NCBI GenBank assembly: GCA_959599635.1
Contig: CAUGJN010000004.1
Coordinates: forward strand, 1-45,949
Direction of reading: 5' to 3'
Origin: an uncultured Collinsella sp.
GTDB lineage: Bacteria; Actinomycetota; Coriobacteriia; Coriobacteriales; Coriobacteriaceae
DNA: 45,949 bases
The position numbers and the translations under genes were made by a program. The notes under the pieces are model-generated. The model worked only from the letters and a program-made list of their open reading frames with translations, did no database searches and was not told where the DNA came from. Below are positions 42,242-45,949 of the stretch, piece by piece. The stretch's first letter is position 1. Each line of letters opens with the position of its first letter.

Positions 42242-42279
42242 AAAACCTCCGCAAGGGAAGCACCCCTGCGGAGGTTTTT
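42241..42279. terminator. Bidirectional terminator after dxs
   Basis: AAAAACCTCCGCA / TGCGGAGGTTTTT, 13-bp perfect stem with A- and T-runs on both sides. It overlaps the dxs stop and, on the minus strand, ends the mini-ORF transcript. Confidence 0.92.
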
Positions 42280-42313
42280 ATTTTCGCGGCGCGAAAAACG
42301 AATAATCGTTCAT
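42278..42313 (-). CDS. 11-residue mini-ORF with strong ribosome site
   Basis: ATG at 42313 with AAGGAG 7 nt upstream, encoding MNDYSFFAPRK then TAA at the edge of the shared terminator. A TATAAT box (42353-42358) lies 40 nt upstream, giving a predicted ~110-nt transcript. No recognised family. Translation is inferred from the ribosome site. Confidence 0.4.
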   Translation of the reverse strand: MNDYSFFAPRK

Positions 42314-42434
42314 ACGCGATCTCCTTACTTATATATATGTCGCGTTGCCGCCATTATAACGACCGCCGCGAGCGGCCACGCCGACCGCAAAACGTCATCT
42401 CAGCAGCAATAACCGACATTTTCCCAGATAAAAC

Positions 42435-42465
42435 CTACCAAAATAAACCTGTCCCTTTTTGGTAG
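42435..42465. repeat. REP-like palindrome H
   Basis: Arms CTACCAAAA / TTTTGGTAG around TAAACCTGTCCCT, the exact complement of the core of element B. Confidence 0.85.
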
Positions 42466-42509
42466 AAAGAATTACCCATAAGGTAAGTATGTTTCTGAGT
42501 TATTTCGTG

Positions 42510-42539
42510 TTGACCCATTTGAGCGCGATAGGGTATAAC
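42510..42539 (+). promoter_or_regulatory. Promoter of the amino-acid ABC operon
   Basis: TTGACC (42510-42515) and TATAAC (42534-42539) with an 18-nt spacer, 44 nt before the start codon of the binding-protein gene. Confidence 0.7.
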
Positions 42540-42582
42540 TCTACTCAACCGCTAGGGATTTTATTGAGAAAGGTGTTCTACC

Positions 42583-43578
42583 ATGAGCAAAAACCTCTCC
42601 CAGCAGGTCGTTCTCGACCGCCGCGGCTTCGTTGCCGCCACCTTCGCAACCGTCGCCGGCCTTGGTCTTGCCGGCTGCTCCGACACCAGTGCCGAGGCCG
42701 ACAAGGGTTCCGCCGCCGGCTCCTCCAAGAGCTCCGAAGATACCGAGGCTTCCACCATACTCGATGCCAAGGCATTCGACAAACTCGTCGACAACGGCCC
42801 CAAGGCCGATGACGACGCCATCGCCGCCAGCACCTGGGCCACGGCCGTCAAGGACGCCGGTGTCTTTAAGATCGGTGGCGTTCAGACCTCCACGCTCTTC
42901 TCCCTCCTCAACGAGAAAGACGGTCAGACCCGCGGCTTCGACGCCGGTATCGCACAGCTCCTGTCCAACTACATTCTGGGCGAGAACAAGGTCGAGATCA
43001 CCCAGGTGACCTCGGACACGCGCGAGTCCGTCCTGCAGAACGGCCAGGTCGACGCTGTCTTTGCCACCTACACCATCACTGACGAGCGCAAGAAGCTCGT
43101 CTCCTTCGCCGGTCCCTACTACTACACCCAGCAGGCTATCCTGGTGCTCGCCGACAACGACGACATCAAGAGCGTCGACGACCTGGCCGACAAGAACGTC
43201 GCCGTCCAGTCCGGCTCCAACGGCCCCGCCATCCTGGAGGAGTTCGCCCCCAAGGCCAGCCAACAGGAGTTCAAGACCGACGAGGAGGCCCGCCAGGCAC
43301 TTCAGCAGGGCCGCGTTGACGCCTACGTCATCGATAACAACATGCAGCAGAGCGCCCTGGTCCGCGAACCCGGTAAGTACAAGATCGCCGGCAAGCCCTT
43401 CGGCAGCAAAGAGCCCTACGGTATCGGCCTGCCGCTCGATTCCGACGGCGTCGCCTTTGTCAACGACTTCCTTAAGAAGATCGAGGACGACGGCACCTGG
43501 ACCGAGCTGTGGCAGATCTGCATCGGTGACCGTACGGGCGACACCAATGTTCCCGAGCTGCCCGAGATCGGCGCCTAG
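42583..43578 (+). CDS. Tat-type lipoprotein, amino-acid ABC transporter substrate-binding protein
   Basis: 331 residues. The signal has a twin-arginine motif (LDRRGFVAAT, 11-20), a hydrophobic run and lipobox LAGC with Cys32, so it is probably exported folded and then lipidated by Lgt. A Ser/Ala/Asp-rich linker follows. The rest is the family 3 solute-binding fold: GFDAGIAQLLSNYILG, DAVFATYTITDERKK and FAGPYYYTQQAILV are typical of polar or acidic amino-acid (glutamate-type) receptors. AAAGG 9 nt before the ATG. First gene of a four-gene importer operon. Confidence 0.92.
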   Translation: MSKNLSQQVVLDRRGFVAATFATVAGLGLAGCSDTSAEADKGSAAGSSKSSEDTEASTILDAKAFDKLVDNGPKADDDAIAASTWATAVKDAGVFKIGGVQTSTLFSLLNEKDGQTRGFDAGIAQLLSNYILGENKVEITQVTSDTRESVLQNGQVDAVFATYTITDERKKLVSFAGPYYYTQQAILVLADNDDIKSVDDLADKNVAVQSGSNGPAILEEFAPKASQQEFKTDEEARQALQQGRVDAYVIDNNMQQSALVREPGKYKIAGKPFGSKEPYGIGLPLDSDGVAFVNDFLKKIEDDGTWTELWQICIGDRTGDTNVPELPEIGA

Positions 43579-43666
43579 GCAGCGAGCCTGGTAACGACCG
43601 CAATGAAACCATACGGAAACGCATGATGCGCTTTATTGCGGTAAACTGTTTCCTCACTGAGTTGTC

Positions 43667-43692
43667 GGGGCTTCCGTACACACGGGAGCCCC
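43667..43692 (+). terminator. Attenuating hairpin inside the ABC operon
   Basis: GGGGCTTCCGT-ACAC-ACGGGAGCCCC (one wobble) followed by TTTCCTT, between the receptor and the first permease. Likely lets part of transcription through, giving more receptor than membrane subunits. Confidence 0.7.
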
Positions 43693-43716
43693 TTTCCTTA
43701 CCGGCGGGAGGTCCGC

Positions 43717-44376
43717 ATGAGTCTCTCCGAGCTCTGGTCGCTCTATGGCCAGAACTATATCGACGCCCTGCTAGCAACCTGGGGCATGACGCTTGAGTCG
43801 TTTGCCATCGCCATGGTGCTGGCCGTCGCCGTCACCGTGATGCGCGTGTCGCCGCTCAAGCCGCTGCGCGTCTTTGGCGACCTGTATGTCCAGGTCTTCC
43901 GTAACATCCCCGGCATCGCGCTGCTCATTATCGTCGTCTATGCGCTGCCCCCGCTCAAGGTCGTCCTGCCCTACCGCACCTGCGTCATCGTCGCCACGGT
44001 GCTCTTGGGTTCTGCCTTTGGCTCCGAGAACTTTATGAGCGGCATCAACACCGTCGGTGTCGGCCAGGTGGAAGCCGCCCGCTCGCTGGGCATGAGCTTC
44101 AGCCGTATCCTCGCCAAGATCGTGATTCCGCAGGCGCTGCGCTCGAGCGTGCTGCCCATGACCAACCTCTTTATCGCCGTCATGCTCACCACCGCGCTCG
44201 GCAGTCAGGTGCCGCTTAAACCGCAGGAGCTCACCGGCGTGGTGAGCTACATCAACACGCGCTCGCTCGGCGGCGTCGCCGCGTTCTTTATCTCGGCGCT
44301 CGGCTACCTGGGCACGGCCTTTGTGGTGAGCCACATTGGCAACTATATCGATAAGAAGGTGAGGATCCTCCGATGA
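43717..44376 (+). CDS. Amino-acid ABC transporter permease 1 (HisM/GlnP type)
   Basis: 219 residues, about five membrane segments, GGGAGG 5 nt before the ATG. The permease EAA loop is VEAARSLGMSFSRILAKIVI followed by PQALRSSVLP, the contact site for the ATPase. TWGMTLESFAIAMVLAVAV at the start is typical of polar amino-acid permeases. The last codons overlap the next start (ATGA), so it is translated together with permease 2 and forms a heterodimer with it. Confidence 0.92.
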   Translation: MSLSELWSLYGQNYIDALLATWGMTLESFAIAMVLAVAVTVMRVSPLKPLRVFGDLYVQVFRNIPGIALLIIVVYALPPLKVVLPYRTCVIVATVLLGSAFGSENFMSGINTVGVGQVEAARSLGMSFSRILAKIVIPQALRSSVLPMTNLFIAVMLTTALGSQVPLKPQELTGVVSYINTRSLGGVAAFFISALGYLGTAFVVSHIGNYIDKKVRILR

Positions 44377-45206
44377 GCAAGCACTCCACCTCCGCGCTCA
44401 CCATGCGCGATGCGCTCTACGAGGCTCCCGGCCCCAAGATGCGCGCCAAGATTCGCGTCGGCACCGCCATCTCACTTGTTGCCGTGGCCGTGCTCATCGC
44501 TCTGGTACTGCAGCGCTTTTATGTGACCGGCCAGCTTTCGGTCCATTACTGGTACTTCTTTACGCACCTCACCACCTGGAAGTTCCTGCTTGCCGGTTTT
44601 GAGGGCACAGTAAAGGTCGCGCTCACCGCCGGCGCCATCGCGCTGGTACTGGGCTTAGCCCTCATGCTCGGCCGTACCAGCGACATCAAGCCGCTGCAGC
44701 TGGTCTGCCGCGTGCTCACCGATTTCTTCCGTGGCGTGCCGAGCCTGCTATTCATCTACTTCTTCTTTTTGGTGCTGCCCCAGTACAAGATCGCGCTGCC
44801 GTCGTTTTGGATGCTCACGCTTCCCGTCGCGCTCGCCGCAGCCGGCGTACTCGCCGAGATCTTCCGCGCCGGCGTCAATGCCGTGCCGCGCGGCCAGGTC
44901 GAGGCCGCCCAGGCGCTCGGTCTCTCCAAGGCTAAAATCACCTTTAAAATCGTGCTGCCGCAGGCCATTCGGTTTATCATTCCGTCGTTGATTTCGCAGC
45001 TTGTGGTCGTCGTCAAAGACACCACCGTCGCCTACGTGGTGAGCTACCCCGACCTTATGCAAAACGCCCGCGTGCTCATTACCAACTACGACGCGCTCGT
45101 GTCGGTCTACCTGGTGATCGCGGTCATCTATATCCTCATCAACGTCGCGATCAACAAGGCCGCCGTCTACGTCTCGCACAAGACCGGCGCGACCATCATT
45201 CGCTAA
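44373..45206 (+). CDS. Amino-acid ABC transporter permease 2 (HisQ/GltK type)
   Basis: 277 residues, overlapping the previous gene by 4 nt. After a ~35-residue cytoplasmic lead and a first TM segment, GFEGTVKVALTAGAIALVLG begins the permease core. The EAA loop is VEAAQALGLSKAKITFKIVL followed by PQAIRFIIPS. DFFRGVPSLLFIYFFFLVLP is typical of the family. Partner of permease 1 in the membrane channel. Confidence 0.92.
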   Translation: MSKHSTSALTMRDALYEAPGPKMRAKIRVGTAISLVAVAVLIALVLQRFYVTGQLSVHYWYFFTHLTTWKFLLAGFEGTVKVALTAGAIALVLGLALMLGRTSDIKPLQLVCRVLTDFFRGVPSLLFIYFFFLVLPQYKIALPSFWMLTLPVALAAAGVLAEIFRAGVNAVPRGQVEAAQALGLSKAKITFKIVLPQAIRFIIPSLISQLVVVVKDTTVAYVVSYPDLMQNARVLITNYDALVSVYLVIAVIYILINVAINKAAVYVSHKTGATIIR

Positions 45207-45242
45207 CGATTTACCATTTCGAGTCATAAGGAGCCGAGCACC

Positions 45243-45949
45243 ATGGCACAGAGCACTTCTTCTACCGTTAATCAGCCGCTGATCGAGCTCAAGCACGTCG
45301 ATAAGCACTATGGCGATCTGCACGTCCTCAACGACATCAATCTCTCGGTCGACCGCGGCGAAGTCGTCGTCGTGATCGGCCCCTCGGGCTCGGGCAAGTC
45401 GACCATGTGCCGAACCATCAACCGCCTGGAAACCATCGACTCGGGCGAGATCCTCATCGAGGGCGAGCCTCTGCCGCAGGAAGGCAAGGATCTTGCCCGC
45501 ATGCGCGCCGAGCTGGGCATGGTGTTTCAGCAGTTCAACCTGTTCGCGCATATGACGGTGCTGCAGAACGTCATGCTGGGGCCGGTCGACGTGCTGGGCG
45601 TCTCCAAGGACGAGGCCCGCGAGCGCGCCATGGACCTGCTGAGCCGCGTAGGCGTGGCCGAGCAGGCCGACAAGGTGCCCGCTCAGCTTTCGGGCGGCCA
45701 GCAGCAGCGCGTGGCCATTGCCCGTTCGCTCGCGATGCAGCCCAAGGCCATGCTCTTTGACGAGCCCACAAGTGCCCTTGACCCCGAGATGATCAACGAG
45801 GTGCTCGAGGTCATGGTCCGCCTGGCCCAGCAGGGCATGACGATGATCGTCATTACGCACGAGATGAACTTCGCCCGCCGCGTTGCCGACCGCGTCGTGT
45901 TTATGGCCGACGGCCAGATCGTGGAAACCGGCACGCCCGACGAGTTCTT
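45243..45949 (+). CDS. Amino-acid ABC transporter ATP-binding protein (truncated by the window edge)
   Basis: ATG at 45243 with AAGGAG about 9 nt upstream; at least 235 residues, open at the right edge. ATPase motifs: GPSGSGKST (Walker A), FQQFNLFAHMTVLQNV (Q-loop), LSGGQQQRVAIARSLA (signature), MLFDEPTSALDPEM (Walker B and D-loop) and VITHEMNFAR (H-loop). These are the wording of the GlnQ/HisP polar amino-acid subfamily. It completes the four-gene importer that begins at 42583. Confidence 0.95.
   Translation, partial: MAQSTSSTVNQPLIELKHVDKHYGDLHVLNDINLSVDRGEVVVVIGPSGSGKSTMCRTINRLETIDSGEILIEGEPLPQEGKDLARMRAELGMVFQQFNLFAHMTVLQNVMLGPVDVLGVSKDEARERAMDLLSRVGVAEQADKVPAQLSGGQQQRVAIARSLAMQPKAMLFDEPTSALDPEMINEVLEVMVRLAQQGMTMIVITHEMNFARRVADRVVFMADGQIVETGTPDEF

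Overview
The window is about 46 kb of GC-rich chromosome (roughly 60% GC by eye). It looks like a high-GC anaerobic gut actinobacterium of the class Coriobacteriia, most like Collinsella. This is inference from the gene set (a giant two-activase acyl-CoA dehydratase activator, a divergent short Dxs-like protein, an OPT transporter, a twin-arginine lipoprotein amino-acid ABC system) and from base composition; no 16S or other marker is present. I see no tRNA, rRNA, CRISPR array or complete transposon.

Layout. 1-10.7 kb is housekeeping and membrane functions: AmaP-like anchor, YebC, a large DUF6020-like membrane protein, Lgt, a NifU-type Fe-S scaffold, dCMP deaminase, type III pantothenate kinase, an OPT transporter, a DUF389 protein and a small signal-anchored protein preceded by a 12-codon leader ORF. 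11.2-16.7 kb holds the giant activase and its upstream TetR regulator, with palindromic operators. 16.8-24.0 kb is the strangest part: two ~710-residue paralogues, each two copies of one ~340-residue module, then one free C-type and one free N-type module, with a macro-domain gene reversed between the two large copies. I recognise no family for the module. 24.4-26.3 kb is an AT-richer, apparently transferred restriction-modification pair: a D12-class adenine methylase and an EcoRI-family endonuclease with matching active-site and recognition residues.

26.5-33.0 kb holds a P-loop-less DnaB/RecA-like protein, RtcB, a WYL regulator and a UvrD-like helicase-nuclease. 33.1-33.4 kb contains a small locus read by eye: a 41-codon membrane-peptide ORF with a sequestered Shine-Dalgarno, a LexA-box-like palindrome at its promoter, and a convergent ~85-nt RNA with its own promoter and shared hairpin. 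It has the layout of an SOS-controlled type I toxin-antitoxin. 33.7-40.2 kb continues with a HAD phosphatase under a 21-bp RBS hairpin, a TetR/MFS efflux pair, the amt-glnK ammonium operon, a CmpB-type permease and an HD hydrolase. 40.5-45.9 kb has a Dxs-like enzyme, a 10-codon mini-ORF and an amino-acid ABC importer whose ATPase runs off the right edge.

Two dispersed repeat classes thread the intergenic spaces: eight REP-like palindromes with a conserved core and co-varying arms, often touching stop codons, and two intergenic elements bounded by related long inverted repeats. Both look like products of families that are likely repeated across the genome.
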